Shown: positions 18,225 through 29,645 of the stretch, piece after piece
How the letters are laid out: each line of letters starts with the position of its first letter
Position numbering within the stretch: the first letter of the stretch is position 1
Assembly (NCBI RefSeq): GCF_030657335.1
Contig: NZ_CP131039.1
Span: 1,876,501 to 1,940,500 of the forward strand
Reading direction: 5' to 3'
From: Croceibacterium aestuarii
GTDB lineage: Bacteria > Pseudomonadota > Alphaproteobacteria > Sphingomonadales > Sphingomonadaceae
Length of the DNA stretch: 64,000 bases
Made by a program: the position numbers and the translations under genes
The notes under the pieces: generated by a model
The model's database searches: none
What the model was told of the DNA's origin: nothing
The model's input: the letters and a program-made list of their open reading frames with translations, nothing else

Positions 18225-19511
18225 TCAGAGATCGATCAGCATCCGCATGGGATCCTCGATCGCCTCCTTGATGATCTTTAGCGCAGTGACCGCCTCGCGG
18301 CCGTCGATGATGCGGTGGTCGTAGCTCAGCGCAACGTACATCATCGGACGGATCACGACTTCGCCGTTACGAGCGACCGGGCGGTCCTCGATACGATGCA
18401 GGCCGAGCACGGCGCTCTGCGGTGGATTGATGATCGGGGTGCTCATCAGGCTGCCGAACACACCGCCGTTGGAAATGGTGAAGGTGCCGCCCTTCATGTC
18501 GTCCATCGTCAGCGTGCCGTCCTTGGCGCGGCTGCCGAAGTCGGCGATGTCGAGCTCGATCTGCGCGAAGCTCTTGGCATCGGCATCGCGCACCACCGGC
18601 ACGACGAGACCGTTCGGCGCACTCACCGCCACCGAGATGTCGACGTAGTCGTGATAGACGATTTCGTCGCCGTCGATGTAGGCGTTGACCGAAGGCACGT
18701 CCTTCAGCGCCAGGCAGCTCGCCTTGGCGAAGAAGCTCATGAAGCCAAGCTTGATGCCGTGCTTCTTGGCGAACAGCTCCTTGTAGGCCTCGCGCGCCTC
18801 GATCACCGCGGTCATGTCGACGTCGTTGAACGTGGTCAGCAGCGCCGCCTCTTCCTGCGCGCCTTTGAGGCGGCGGGCGATGGTCTGGCGCAGACGCGTC
18901 ATCTTGACCCGTTCCTCGCGCCGCTCGCCGCTCGCCGCGCGCGCCGGTGCAGGCGAGGATGAGGGAGCCGGGGCAGGGGCCGACGTGCTCGGCGTCGGGG
19001 CGGCCTTCTTGGCGGCCGCCGCCGCGAGGACGTCCTCCTTGGTCAGCCGCCCATCCTTGCCGGTCCCCTTGATCTGCGTCGGATCGACCCCCGCCTCGAG
19101 CACTGCGCGGCGCACCGCGGGTGACATCGAGACGCTGTGATCCTCCGCCTCATTGCCTTTGGGCAGAGCATCAAGCTCACGGTCGATGTCGGCCGCTTGC
19201 TCGGATTCCTCCGAATGATCGGACTTCGCTTCGGGCGCCGGGGCAGGAGCCGGTGCAGGGGCCGGAGCGCTCGCGCCTTCCTCGACCGTGGCGATGACGG
19301 TGCCGACCTCGATGGTGTCGCCGACCTTGGCTCTGAGTTCGCCAATTACCCCGGCGACCGGGGAGGGAACCTCTACCGCGACTTTGTCGGTTTCGACGCT
19401 GACGATCGGTTCATCCGCCGCGACCGCATCGCCCGGCTGCTTGAGCCATTCGGCGATCGTTCCTTCGGTGACCGATTCACCGAGCGCGGGGACCTTGATT
19501 TCAGTTGCCAT
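18225..19511 (-). CDS. sucB: Dihydrolipoyllysine succinyltransferase, E2 of 2-oxoglutarate dehydrogenase
   Basis: E2 transfers the succinyl group from lipoamide to CoA. The 428-residue protein has one lipoyl domain at the N-terminus with the lipoylated lysine K43 in [10 protein letters not shown], an alanine/proline linker, a peripheral-subunit-binding domain around residues 130-165 ([17 protein letters not shown]), a second flexible linker, and the catalytic domain ending in [13 protein letters not shown] with H399 and D403. It starts 3 nt after sucA. Confidence 0.96.
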   Translation of the reverse strand: MATEIKVPALGESVTEGTIAEWLKQPGDAVAADEPIVSVETDKVAVEVPSPVAGVIGELRAKVGDTIEVGTVIATVEEGASAPAPAPAPAPAPEAKSDHSEESEQAADIDRELDALPKGNEAEDHSVSMSPAVRRAVLEAGVDPTQIKGTGKDGRLTKEDVLAAAAAKKAAPTPSTSAPAPAPSSSPAPARAASGERREERVKMTRLRQTIARRLKGAQEEAALLTTFNDVDMTAVIEAREAYKELFAKKHGIKLGFMSFFAKASCLALKDVPSVNAYIDGDEIVYHDYVDISVAVSAPNGLVVPVVRDADAKSFAQIELDIADFGSRAKDGTLTMDDMKGGTFTISNGGVFGSLMSTPIINPPQSAVLGLHRIEDRPVARNGEVVIRPMMYVALSYDHRIIDGREAVTALKIIKEAIEDPMRMLIDL

Positions 19512-19514
19512 ATC

Positions 19515-22376
19515 TTACTTTCCCTTGCCCGCTGGCTTGCGGTTGGAACCGTTCTTGAGCTTGCGTCTGGCTTCACCGCCGTCGGCGAGGCCGAGGGCGA
19601 TCGACACCAGGGCCTCCTGCTGCGCCTGATGGCGCTTGGCGAGGCCCGTGGCCGGCGAAGCGGCGACTTCCCGGCCGGCGTAACTTGGCCGCATGCCCTT
19701 GTGCCCGGCATCGGTCAGCGCTTGCTCGATCTTGCTTTCGACAAAGAACCACGCGCCGTTGTTCTTCGGCTCTTCCTGGCACCAGATGACCTCTTCGAGC
19801 CCGGTCATCCGCTCGAGACGGACCGCAAGCGGTTCGCCAGGAAAGGGATAGAGCTGCTCGATGCGTATGATCGAGACATCGTCGAGACCCTCCTCGTCGC
19901 GCTTCTCGAACAGGTCGAAGGCCACCTTGCCCGAACACAGGACGAGCCGGCGTACGTTCTTGTCGTCGATCTCGGTCTTGTCGGAGAGGATGCGCATGAA
20001 GTGGCTGTCGCCGGTGAACTTGTCTGCCGGGCTCCTGGCCATTGGATGCCGCAGTAGGCTCTTGGGCGTCATGATGATCAGCGGCTTGCGGAACGGGCGC
20101 AGCATCTGCCGGCGCAGCACGTGAAAGTAGTTCGCCGGGCTGGTGATGTTGCAGACCTGGATGTTGTCGTTGGCGCACAGCTGCAGGAAACGCTCGAGCC
20201 GAGCGGAGGAGTGCTCGGGGCCCTGGCCCTCGTAACCGTGCGGCAGCAGCAGGACGAGGCCGTTGGCGCGCAGCCACTTGGCCTCGCCGCTGGCGATGAA
20301 CTGGTCGATGATGATCTGCGCGCCGTTGGCGAAATCCCCGAACTGCGCCTCCCACAGCACCAGCGTCTTGGGATCGGCCATGGCGAAGCCGTATTCGAAG
20401 CCGAGCACGCCGTATTCCGACAGCGGGCTGTCGTAGACCTCGAACTTGCCGTGCGGCAGCGTGGTCAGCGGGATGTACTTGTGCTCGTCCTGCTGGTCGA
20501 TCCACATGGCGTGACGCTGGGAGAACGTGCCGCGGCCCGAATCCTGGCCCGACAGGCGCACCCCGAAGCCTTCGGTGACGAGGCTGCCAAAGGCGAGCGC
20601 TTCGGCAGTCGCCCAGTCGAACCCGTCGCCCTGGGCGAACATTTCGCGCTTGGCGTCGATCACGCGCGCCAGCGTCTTGTGAATGTGCAGGCTCTCGGGG
20701 ATCGTCGTCAGCGTCCGGCCGAGGCTTTCGAAAAGCTTCGCCGAAATCGAGGTGTGGACGTTGCGGCGAGCGGATTCGGGATCGGCCGGCTTGTGCAGAC
20801 CGCTCCAGCGCCCGGCGAACCAGTCCGCCTCGTTGGGAAGGTAATTCTGTCCCGCGGCGAATTCCTCGCTCAGCAGGTCGTCGAACTCCTTGCGGATCGC
20901 CGGTGCGGTGCCCGCATCGATGACCCCTTCTTCCTTGAGCCGCTCGGAATAGAGGTCCGAGACGCTCGGATGCCCCTTGATGCGGGCATACATCAGCGGC
21001 TGGGTAAAGCTCGGCTCGTCGCCCTCGTTATGGCCGAAGCGGCGATAGCACCACATGTCGATGACGATGTCGCGCTTGAACTTCTGGCGGTATTCGATCG
21101 CCAGCTTGCAGGCGAAGGTCACCGCCTCGGGATCGTCGCCGTTGACGTGCAGGATCGGCGCCTGGACGCCCTTGGCGACGTCGGACGGGTAGGGCGACGA
21201 GCGCGCGAACTGTGGGCTGGTGGTGAAGCCGATCTGGTTGTTGATGACGAAGTGCAGCGTACCGCCGGTGTTGTATCCGCGCACGCCGGAAAAGCCGAAG
21301 CACTCCCACACGATGCCCTGGCCGGCGAAGGCCGCGTCGCCGTGGATCAGCACCGGCAGGACTTCTTCGTGCGCGGCGAGATCCTCGCGGATCGCCTGCT
21401 GCGCGCGGACTTTGCCGAGCACCACCGGGTCGACCGCTTCGAGGTGGCTGGGATTGGGGACCAGGCTCATGTGCACCTTGATCCCGTCGAACTCGCGGTC
21501 GGTGCTGGTGCCGAGGTGGTACTTGACGTCGCCCGAACCGCCGACGTCTTCCGGATTGGCGGTGCCGCCGGAGAATTCATGGAAGATTACGCGGTATGGC
21601 TTGGCCATGACGTTGGCGAGCACGTTGAGCCGGCCGCGGTGCGACATGCCGTAGACGATCTCGCGCACGCCGAGCGCGCCGCCGTACTTGATCACCGCCT
21701 CCAGCGCCGGGATCATCGATTCGCCGCCGTCGAGGCCGAAGCGCTTGGTGCCGACGTACTTCTTGCCGAGGAACTTCTCGTATTCCTCGCCGCGGATCAC
21801 CGCCGAAAGGATCGCCTTCTTGCCCTCGGGGGTGAAGGTGATGACCTTGTCGGGGCCCTCGATCCGGTCTTGCAGGAAACGGCGTTCCTCGACGTCGGCA
21901 ATGTGCATGTATTCCATGCCGACATGGCCGCAGTAATTGAGCCGCAGGATCTCCACCAGGCGGAGCGGGGCGACCCAGTCGAGGCCGAGCGTCCCGCCGA
22001 CATAGACCTCGCGGTCGAGCGCGGCGCCGGTGAAACCGTGCCATTCGAGCTTGAGGTCGTCGGGCAGCTTGCGCTCCGACAGGCCCAGCGGATCGAGATT
22101 GGCCGCGAGATGGCCGCGCACGCGGTAGCTGCGGATCAGCAGCATGGCGCGGATCGAATCTCCTGCCGCCTGCTCGATGGCAGTGGCGTCATACGCCTTG
22201 CCGGCTTTGATGGCGGCATCCTTGACGACGACTTTCAAGGTCGTCGGGTCGAGTGCATCGGTCCAGTCGCCGGCGTCGCCGGTCAGCGGCCAGCGCGCGT
22301 TCTGCCAGCTCGGTCCGGGCTGCGGGCCGTCCTGCCCGGTCAGTTCGGGAAGAAATGTCTGCGCTTCGTTACCCAT
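19515..22376 (-). CDS. sucA: 2-oxoglutarate dehydrogenase E1 component
   Basis: The thiamine-diphosphate-dependent E1 decarboxylates 2-oxoglutarate in the TCA cycle. The 953-residue length is normal. Recognisable parts are GMSHRGRLNVLANVMAKPY, the TPP motif region LIHGDAAFAGQGIVWE with NNQIGFTT, the substrate-binding WCYRRFGHNEGDEP, and the C-terminal LLPHGYEGQGPEHSSARLER. The gene follows sucD by about 30 nt. Confidence 0.97.
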   Translation of the reverse strand: MGNEAQTFLPELTGQDGPQPGPSWQNARWPLTGDAGDWTDALDPTTLKVVVKDAAIKAGKAYDATAIEQAAGDSIRAMLLIRSYRVRGHLAANLDPLGLSERKLPDDLKLEWHGFTGAALDREVYVGGTLGLDWVAPLRLVEILRLNYCGHVGMEYMHIADVEERRFLQDRIEGPDKVITFTPEGKKAILSAVIRGEEYEKFLGKKYVGTKRFGLDGGESMIPALEAVIKYGGALGVREIVYGMSHRGRLNVLANVMAKPYRVIFHEFSGGTANPEDVGGSGDVKYHLGTSTDREFDGIKVHMSLVPNPSHLEAVDPVVLGKVRAQQAIREDLAAHEEVLPVLIHGDAAFAGQGIVWECFGFSGVRGYNTGGTLHFVINNQIGFTTSPQFARSSPYPSDVAKGVQAPILHVNGDDPEAVTFACKLAIEYRQKFKRDIVIDMWCYRRFGHNEGDEPSFTQPLMYARIKGHPSVSDLYSERLKEEGVIDAGTAPAIRKEFDDLLSEEFAAGQNYLPNEADWFAGRWSGLHKPADPESARRNVHTSISAKLFESLGRTLTTIPESLHIHKTLARVIDAKREMFAQGDGFDWATAEALAFGSLVTEGFGVRLSGQDSGRGTFSQRHAMWIDQQDEHKYIPLTTLPHGKFEVYDSPLSEYGVLGFEYGFAMADPKTLVLWEAQFGDFANGAQIIIDQFIASGEAKWLRANGLVLLLPHGYEGQGPEHSSARLERFLQLCANDNIQVCNITSPANYFHVLRRQMLRPFRKPLIIMTPKSLLRHPMARSPADKFTGDSHFMRILSDKTEIDDKNVRRLVLCSGKVAFDLFEKRDEEGLDDVSIIRIEQLYPFPGEPLAVRLERMTGLEEVIWCQEEPKNNGAWFFVESKIEQALTDAGHKGMRPSYAGREVAASPATGLAKRHQAQQEALVSIALGLADGGEARRKLKNGSNRKPAGKGK

Positions 22377-22406
22377 GGGGCGTTCCTTGAAGCCAATGAA
22401 GGAAAG

Positions 22407-23297
22407 TTACGCGAGTTCCTTCAGGAACGCGTCGAGTGTGGTGCCGAGCTCGCTTGGTGACGGCGAAACGCGGATGCCCGCGGCCTCCAGCGCGGCAATC
22501 TTGTCGTCGGCGCCGCCCTGGCCGCCCGAGACGATGGCCCCGGCGTGGCCCATGCGGCGACCCGGGGGCGCGGTGCGACCGGCGATGAAGCCGACGGTCG
22601 GCTTCTTGCGCCCGCGCTTCGCCTCGTCAGCGAGGAACTGCGCGGCCTCTTCCTCGGCGCTGCCGCCGATCTCGCCGATCATGATGATCGACTTGGTTTC
22701 GTCGTCGGCGAGAAACAGCTCGAGCACGTCGATGAAGTTGGTCCCGTTGACCGGATCGCCGCCGATGCCGACGGCGGTGGTCTGGCCGAGGCCAACCTGC
22801 GTGGTCTGGTGGACGGCTTCGTAGGTGAGCGTGCCCGAACGCGAGACGACGCCGACCGAGCCATTCTTGAAGATGTTACCCGGCATGATGCCGATCTTGC
22901 ACTCGCCCGGGGTCAGCACACCAGGGCAGTTGGGGCCGATCAGCCGGCTTTTGCTGCCGGAAAGCGCGCGCTTGACCCGGACCATGTCGAGCACCGGGAT
23001 GCCCTCGGTGATGGCGACGATCAGCTCGATCCCGGCGTCGATAGCCTCGAGGATCGAATCCGCGGCGAACGGCGGTGGGACGTAGATCACACTGGCGGTC
23101 GCGCCCGTGGCGGCCTTGGCCTCAGCCACGGTATCGTAGACCGGCAGCCCGATATGCGTCTGCCCGCCCTTGCCGGGGGTGACGCCCGCGACCATCTGCG
23201 TCCCGTAATCGAGCGCCTGCTGGGTGTGGAAGGTGCCGGTGTCGCCGGTCATCCCCTGGGTGATGACCTTGGTGTTCTTGTCGACGAGGATGCTCAA
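22407..23297 (-). CDS. sucD: Succinate-CoA ligase subunit alpha
   Basis: The alpha subunit carries the CoA-binding site and the phosphohistidine intermediate of succinyl-CoA synthetase. The 296-residue protein starts at TTG 23297, giving [20 protein letters not shown] after GGAGAAG; the open frame upstream of it is not family-like. It contains [20 protein letters not shown] and the active-site histidine in [14 protein letters not shown]. The beta-subunit gene sucC, often adjacent, is not in this cluster. Confidence 0.95.
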   Translation of the reverse strand: MSILVDKNTKVITQGMTGDTGTFHTQQALDYGTQMVAGVTPGKGGQTHIGLPVYDTVAEAKAATGATASVIYVPPPFAADSILEAIDAGIELIVAITEGIPVLDMVRVKRALSGSKSRLIGPNCPGVLTPGECKIGIMPGNIFKNGSVGVVSRSGTLTYEAVHQTTQVGLGQTTAVGIGGDPVNGTNFIDVLELFLADDETKSIIMIGEIGGSAEEEAAQFLADEAKRGRKKPTVGFIAGRTAPPGRRMGHAGAIVSGGQGGADDKIAALEAAGIRVSPSPSELGTTLDAFLKELA

Positions 23298-23325
23298 ACC
23301 GCTTCTCCGAATATCGCTGGCAGGC

Positions 23326-24458
<1,133 letters not shown>

Positions 24459-24565
24459 ATGAATGGCAATTCGGGTGTCTGTAAGGTGACGAGCGGGCCC
24501 GCGTTAGGTTCCGGCGCAATCGCCTGCGGAGATGCGGAGATCGGAAATTCGCCGACAGGCGTCGG

Positions 24566-26629
24566 TCAGCCGGCGAGGCGGCTGCCACTCGTCCGCGCGG
24601 CGCCGTCGTCGCGCTCCTGCGATAGCAGCATGGCGGCGAGGAAGTCGGGAACGGCGCGGCTGAAGTAATAACCTTGACCCAGGGTGCAGCCGGCCTTGCG
24701 CACCGCTTCGACCTGCTCGACCGTCTCGAGGCCCTCGGCCACGATGTCCATCTCCAGCGTCGAGCCCATTTCCGCCACCGCGCGGATGATCGCGTCGCTC
24801 TTGCGGCCGATGTTGGGACCGGAAACGAAGCTGCGGTCGACCTTGATCTTCTTGAACGGGAACTGGTTGATGTAGGCGAGCGAGGAATACCCCGTGCCGA
24901 AATCGTCGAGGGCGAAGCGGACGCCGTGGGCGGAGAGCTCTTCCATGAACCGTCCGGTCTGTTCGCTGTCTTCGAGGAACAGGCTCTCTGTCACTTCAAG
25001 TTCGAGGCGCTCGGGTTCGAGGCCTGCTTCGCGAATGGCGCTGAGAATGCCCAGTGCGGCGCCCGGCGCCCGGATCTGCAACGGCGAGAGGTTGACCGCG
25101 ACGGTGACGTCCTTGGGCCATTGTGCCGCGGCCTTGGCGGCTTGCGAGGTGATCCAGTTGCCGAGCGTGATGATAACCCCGGTCTCCTCGGCGACCGGAA
25201 TGAATTCGTCCGGGCGCAGCTCGCCTTTCTCCGGGTGGAACCAGCGAACCAGCGCCTCGAAGGTGCGGATCTTGCCGGATTTGAGGTCGACGATCGGCTG
25301 GAAGAAGATCGACAGCTCGTCCTTCTGGATCGCTGCGCGCAGTTCGCTCTCGATTTCCTTCTTGCGCACCAGATCTCTGGTCATCGACTGATCGAAGAAC
25401 CTCAACTGGTTCCGGCCCTGGACCTTCGCATGATAGAGCGCGAGGTCGGCGCCCTGCATGACCGCGTCGATGTCGGGCCCGTCGTCGGGCAGCATGGCCA
25501 CGCCCATCGACGTGCCCCCGCTGACCCGGTGTCCGTCGATCCGATAGGGCCGCGAAATGTCGCCGATGATCGCGCTGGCGAGCTGTTCGCACTCGGCGCG
25601 GTCGGTAACGATGCAGGCGGCGATAAACTCGTCGCCGCCAAAACGGGCGATCACCGCGCCGGCGGGGGCCGTATCGATGATCCGCCGGGCCACTTCGGCC
25701 AGCACGCCGTCGCCGACCGAGTGGCCGAGCGTGTCGTTGATCTCCTTGAAGCGATCGAGGTCGAGCCAGAACAATGCCAGCTTCTGATCCGCGGGCAACT
25801 GCATCTGCAGTTCCACCAGCTCGTGATTGAGGCCTGCGCGGTTGAGCAGACCCGTGACCACATCGGTCCGCGCTTGCTCGCGCATCTGATCCGCCAGTCG
25901 CGCGCTCGTGTCGGCGGCGGTGATCGAGCTGCGTAGCGTCCTGAAAACGTTCAGGCCGATCGAAATCATCACCACCACGAAGAGTCCCAACGACACCGCG
26001 AGAACCTTCGAGGCAAAGCCCGGCAGGAACATGAGAACTACGCAGGTGGGCGTGATGGAAAGCATGAGCTGGCCGATGGCGATCGGCAGCCTGCCGGCGT
26101 TGCGCGCACTGATCCCCGCACCGTATCCAATGGCGGCGGTAACCGACATGAGCTGGATTATCGTTGGAGCACCCATGGCAACGCACGCAGCGGCGAGCGT
26201 GCCTAGCGCCAGTGCGTAGCTAAAGGCGCCGATCTCGAACACCCATTCGAGTAGCCTCACATTCCCATGCTTACGGTAGTTCAGCCAATAGGCAGCAATC
26301 ACGCGCAATATTGCAACCACGGCAACGGTGGCTGCCAGCAGCGAAATCACGCGATTATTGGAACCGGAAGAGATTACGACACTGGTCGTTACCCCGACAA
26401 TCGCGCCCATCGCGAGGCTGGACGGATTTTGATACAGGCTCTCTACCAGGATCCTGTGGACCCTGTCTCCGGGAGCATCGGTGCTCAGTGGCACCGGCCG
26501 CTTGGCGAGGTATCTTTTAATCGCATGCCCTCGAGTTTCGCCGTTCTCAGTAGACAGCGAGCGTGATTGAACGGTTAACGGCTGACCCCGGTGTGATGCG
26601 CGGTGAAAATCAGGAGAAAAGATGCCCAT
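24566..26629 (-). CDS. Membrane-bound diguanylate cyclase/phosphodiesterase (GGDEF-EAL)
   Basis: A 687-residue protein with about five transmembrane segments between residues 70 and 230, a GGDEF domain (RFGGDEF, residues 329-335) and an EAL domain (FEALVRW, 457-463; later DDFGTGYSSL). Both catalytic motifs are intact, so it could make and degrade cyclic-di-GMP. There is no RxxD inhibitory site five residues before GGDEF. The N-terminal sensor matches no family I recognise. The start at 26629 is the first ATG and has a weak ribosome binding site; the true start may lie up to 40 codons downstream. It is divergent from the next gene. Confidence 0.88.
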   Translation of the reverse strand: MGIFSPDFHRASHRGQPLTVQSRSLSTENGETRGHAIKRYLAKRPVPLSTDAPGDRVHRILVESLYQNPSSLAMGAIVGVTTSVVISSGSNNRVISLLAATVAVVAILRVIAAYWLNYRKHGNVRLLEWVFEIGAFSYALALGTLAAACVAMGAPTIIQLMSVTAAIGYGAGISARNAGRLPIAIGQLMLSITPTCVVLMFLPGFASKVLAVSLGLFVVVMISIGLNVFRTLRSSITAADTSARLADQMREQARTDVVTGLLNRAGLNHELVELQMQLPADQKLALFWLDLDRFKEINDTLGHSVGDGVLAEVARRIIDTAPAGAVIARFGGDEFIAACIVTDRAECEQLASAIIGDISRPYRIDGHRVSGGTSMGVAMLPDDGPDIDAVMQGADLALYHAKVQGRNQLRFFDQSMTRDLVRKKEIESELRAAIQKDELSIFFQPIVDLKSGKIRTFEALVRWFHPEKGELRPDEFIPVAEETGVIITLGNWITSQAAKAAAQWPKDVTVAVNLSPLQIRAPGAALGILSAIREAGLEPERLELEVTESLFLEDSEQTGRFMEELSAHGVRFALDDFGTGYSSLAYINQFPFKKIKVDRSFVSGPNIGRKSDAIIRAVAEMGSTLEMDIVAEGLETVEQVEAVRKAGCTLGQGYYFSRAVPDFLAAMLLSQERDDGAARTSGSRLAG

Positions 26630-26706
26630 TGTTCATCAGCGGGACAAACCTGACTGCCGGCCAAAAACGCCTTGCCCTGGATGCTTATACCTAATATTTT
26701 GTAAAT

Positions 26707-27621
26707 ATGGTCACTCAGGCGCGCGAAGAACTAGTAGATCAGGCAGACATGCCGCTGATTGGCGGCAAAGCCCAATCATCTCCTGAAGAACGGGCTCTGA
26801 TCGTCCGCGATGACCGGTTTTGCCGAACCGAGCGGCCCGCGCGCTGGTGGATGAACGGCGATCCGGTCGCAACCGCCTGGTACAATTCGGTATCCGCCAG
26901 CCTGCCGCGCGGCGAGGTGTTCTTCATCGACACGATGAAGAAGTTCCGTGACGAGATGCCGCCTGGCCTGGAAACCGAAGTGCGCGATTTCATCCGCCAA
27001 GAAGTCAATCACACCCGCGAACACCTCGCCTTCAACCGCATCGTTGCCGACCATGGCTACGACGTCGAATCCATCGACCGCGGCATCGCCGACATGCTCT
27101 CGCTGGCCGAGGGGCGGCCGCGCGAAGTCAACTTGGCAGTGTCGATCGCTCTCGAGCACTTTGCCGCTTCGATCAGCCACGAGTTACTGTCGGACCCCTC
27201 CTACCTCTCCGGCGCCCAGCATGAACCGGCCGAACTGTGGCGATGGCATGCCGCCGAGGAAATCGAGCACAAGGGCCTCGTTTTCGACGTCTGGCTGCAC
27301 GTCACGCGCGACTGGAGCGCGTGGAAGCGCTGGAAGATGATGGCGGTGGTCGCTCTGCTCATCACGCGCAAATATTTCCGCAACCGCGTGCGCGACGCGC
27401 TTGGGATGATGGCGCAGGACGGGCTGACCGGCTGGCAGGCGCGGGCGCGGCTTTACTGGCATCTGTGGGGTAATCCCGGAATGATCCGGCGACTGTTGCC
27501 TCATTGGAGCCGTATCCTTCTGCCCGGTTTCAAGCCTTGGGCCTTGGACAACAGCGACCTGATCAGGCTCTATCGCCGGCAGAACGAGGTGGCAGCGCGC
27601 ACGCTTGTTCCCGCTGAATAG
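26707..27621 (+). CDS. Predicted metal-dependent hydrolase (PF10118-like)
   Basis: A 304-residue soluble protein. The motifs RQEVNHTREHLAFN near residues 97-110, ALEHFAASISHELL and WHAAEEIEHKGLVFDVW place it in the PF10118 'metal-dependent hydrolase' family, which has a ferritin-like helical fold and a probable two-metal centre made of the Glu/His residues in these motifs. No substrate is established. The ATG lies in an AT-rich divergent gap of 77 nt shared with the GGDEF/EAL gene, so the two may be co-regulated. Confidence 0.82.
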   Translation: MVTQAREELVDQADMPLIGGKAQSSPEERALIVRDDRFCRTERPARWWMNGDPVATAWYNSVSASLPRGEVFFIDTMKKFRDEMPPGLETEVRDFIRQEVNHTREHLAFNRIVADHGYDVESIDRGIADMLSLAEGRPREVNLAVSIALEHFAASISHELLSDPSYLSGAQHEPAELWRWHAAEEIEHKGLVFDVWLHVTRDWSAWKRWKMMAVVALLITRKYFRNRVRDALGMMAQDGLTGWQARARLYWHLWGNPGMIRRLLPHWSRILLPGFKPWALDNSDLIRLYRRQNEVAARTLVPAE

Positions 27622-27673
27622 AGCGGGCGGTTCGGCCAGAGCTATCGAGCACTTTGGCTAACGCGCCGACGGT

Positions 27674-27982
27674 TTAGCCGGCGTCCTTGGTGTCTGCTGC
27701 AAGTTCGCGAGCCATACGCCGGTCAAGCGTCCGGCAGATGCCCAGCCACCAGCGATATCCTTCCTTGTCGCCGCTGAACCAGGCCGCCTCGGCTTTCGCC
27801 CGGGCATGTGCGGCCGCGGCGAGGCCGTGCTCGGCGAAGTGGCGCAACGAGGCGCGCAGCATGGCTTCGGCGGACTCGCCGCTGCCGTTGTCGTTGGCGG
27901 CCTCGGCGATGGCTGCGCGCGCTCGTGCGCCGCGAAGGCGGACATTCATAGCTTGCGGAGGGGCGGCGAAACGGATGCTCAT
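27674..27982 (-). CDS. Small conserved hypothetical protein
   Basis: A 102-residue protein. It starts MSIRFAAPPQAMNVRLRGAR, contains EAANDNGSGESAEAMLRASL and ends with a helical segment including WWLGICRTLDRRMARELA. It has no signal peptide and no transmembrane segment. I recognise it only as the kind of short protein conserved in sphingomonads; function unknown. It converges with the PF10118-like gene. Confidence 0.65.
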   Translation of the reverse strand: MSIRFAAPPQAMNVRLRGARARAAIAEAANDNGSGESAEAMLRASLRHFAEHGLAAAAHARAKAEAAWFSGDKEGYRWWLGICRTLDRRMARELAADTKDAG

Positions 27983-28112
27983 GCTAGGTAGGACAAGCTT
28001 TGGAGAAGGCGGAAGAGGTCATGACATCCTCCTAGCTCGGGCTCGGCTAAGCGTTCGTGTGGCGAAATGGTTTCCATCATCTTAGGGATGAGCGGGGCCC
28101 CTATGTTCCGGG

Positions 28113-29237
28113 TTACCTGAGCCATTGCCCGCTGCGCTCGAGCTCGGGTGAAAGCTCGCCGCCCTGCGGCAGGTTGCTGCCCCGGAACAACGCCTCGCCG
28201 CCGCGCGCGCTGACCGCTGGGGCGTAATCGGGCGTTGCGGCCGGCGCCTGCGCCTGCGTCGCTGGCCCCTGGCGCGCAGCCGGGTGGGCTTGTTCGAAGG
28301 CGCGCGCGAGGACCAGCGGATCGGCCTCCGCCGCGGGAACCGGTTCGGTGACGCGCGGATGCGGCGCGGCCAGCGGCTCGCCGCCGCGATAGGCGACGGT
28401 GAACGCGTTCGACTGCCCGGCGGCCCCGCGCCAGCGGTAAAAGATGTGCGCTCCGATCGTCGTCACCTTCTGCAGGCTGTCGGCCCAGTACGGATGCACT
28501 GCGAGCGTGTGGTAATGCGTGGCCAGCCCCACCGGGGCATAGACCGCTCCCGCGAGCGCCTGGTGCGCGACCCGGCTGGCGCGGTCCCAGAACGCGGCCA
28601 TCGGCTGCCGGTTCAGCGAACCGTCGCAAGTGAATGTGAACTGGCAACCCGTACGCCGCTCCGATCCCTGGAATACCACACCGCACACCGTGTTGGGATA
28701 GCTGGGATGGGCGACACGGTTGAGGACCACCTGGGCAACGGCGCGCTGGCCGGCGTCGGGCTCGGTCGCCGCCTCGTAATAGATCGCCATCGCCAGGCAC
28801 TTTTGCGCGCGCGCTGCGTCGCTGGCGCTGCCCATGGCGCGCAGCGCCCGGGCGGCGGGGCCGGCGCTGTCTCGCGGCGCCTCTGCGGCCGTGGTCGCGG
28901 CGGCGTCGGAGTGGATGTCGCCTTCGCCCGGCATCGGCCGATATCCGCTGTCGTCGAGGTAATAGAAGGCCGAGCCGGGGAAGCTCTCGCCCGGCGTCTC
29001 GAACGGCATGGGCGCCGCTTGGCCCACGGCGGGCTCGGCGAAGTCGGGCTGCCAGGCATCGGGGGCGGCCATGGCCGGAAAGGCGATCGCGGCGGCCAGC
29101 GCGGCAAAGCGCAGCCGCAGGCCGGTATTGCTCCGCGCCCATGCCGCGCGCAGCCGGCCGGGCAGGCGCCGTTCGGCCCGGACCCGGCGCCGGGCGATCA
29201 GTTCGGGCGGAGGCCAGGAAGGAGAGCGAGCGGACAT
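28113..29237 (-). CDS. SleB-type cell-wall hydrolase
   Basis: A 374-residue protein with a signal-anchor segment around residues 40-55 (LRFAALAAAIAFPAMAAP) after a basic cytoplasmic N-terminus. The hydrolase domain (about 115-225) has the SleB/PF07486 signature CLAMAIYYEAATEPDAGQRA, then QVVLNRVAHPSYPNTVCGVV and QFTFTCDGSL. SleB-like enzymes act on peptidoglycan; the spore role of the founding member does not apply here. The C-terminal 100 residues are proline/alanine-rich. ATG 29237 is chosen; the frame is artificially open further upstream across the antisense btuB region. Confidence 0.85.
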   Translation of the reverse strand: MSARSPSWPPPELIARRRVRAERRLPGRLRAAWARSNTGLRLRFAALAAAIAFPAMAAPDAWQPDFAEPAVGQAAPMPFETPGESFPGSAFYYLDDSGYRPMPGEGDIHSDAAATTAAEAPRDSAGPAARALRAMGSASDAARAQKCLAMAIYYEAATEPDAGQRAVAQVVLNRVAHPSYPNTVCGVVFQGSERRTGCQFTFTCDGSLNRQPMAAFWDRASRVAHQALAGAVYAPVGLATHYHTLAVHPYWADSLQKVTTIGAHIFYRWRGAAGQSNAFTVAYRGGEPLAAPHPRVTEPVPAAEADPLVLARAFEQAHPAARQGPATQAQAPAATPDYAPAVSARGGEALFRGSNLPQGGELSPELERSGQWLR

Positions 29238-29384
29238 CGGTCCCGCGCCCCTACGCGCGGGCGCAAGCCAGCGCACCTCGTCTGGTCCAGCCGTCCCGCC
29301 TTGGGACGCGCCGAACGGACCTTGCGCCGCAGCCGGAGCGGTCCTATCGCTCCGCGCTGTGTCATGGATTGTCCGGGAGACCGG

Positions 29385-29546
29385 GCCGGGGTGGCCCCAA
29401 GCCATCCCGAGGGAAGCGGGTTCAAACCCCGCGCTGCCCCCGCAACTGTGACCGGGGAGGCCGCTCCCGGCGACGCCACTGGCCAAGCGTTCTGCGTGGC
29501 TGGGAAGGCAGGGGCGGCTGGCGATCCGGCGAGCCAGGAGACCTGT
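29385..29546 (+). promoter_or_regulatory. Cobalamin (B12) riboswitch
   Basis: The stretch has the conserved elements of the AdoCbl-type aptamer in order: GAGGGAAgcgGGTTCAAACCC, GCTGCCCCCGCAACTGTGAC, GCCACTGG, CTGGGAAGGC, and the B12 box GCCAGGAGACCTG at 29533-29545. It lies 100 nt upstream of a TonB-dependent receptor gene, the usual target. Binding of cobalamin would be expected to reduce expression of the btu-like operon that follows. Confidence 0.95.
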
Positions 29547-29645
29547 CCGAGACACGTCGTTCCGCGCCGGGCGGGGTGTACCGGAAGCAAGCGCAGGATG
29601 GCTCGGTCGCGAGTCTTCCCGCCACGAGCGACGTGTTCGCAAGTG

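Noticed and set aside
20121-22460. 779-codon open frame on the + strand opposite sucA
   Set aside because: It is the antisense shadow of sucA; its sequence is Asp/Val/Arg-biased without domains.
29413-29440. A tRNA-like T-arm (GGGTTCAAACCC)
   Set aside because: It is part of the cobalamin aptamer; no acceptor stem or anticodon arm can be formed around it.
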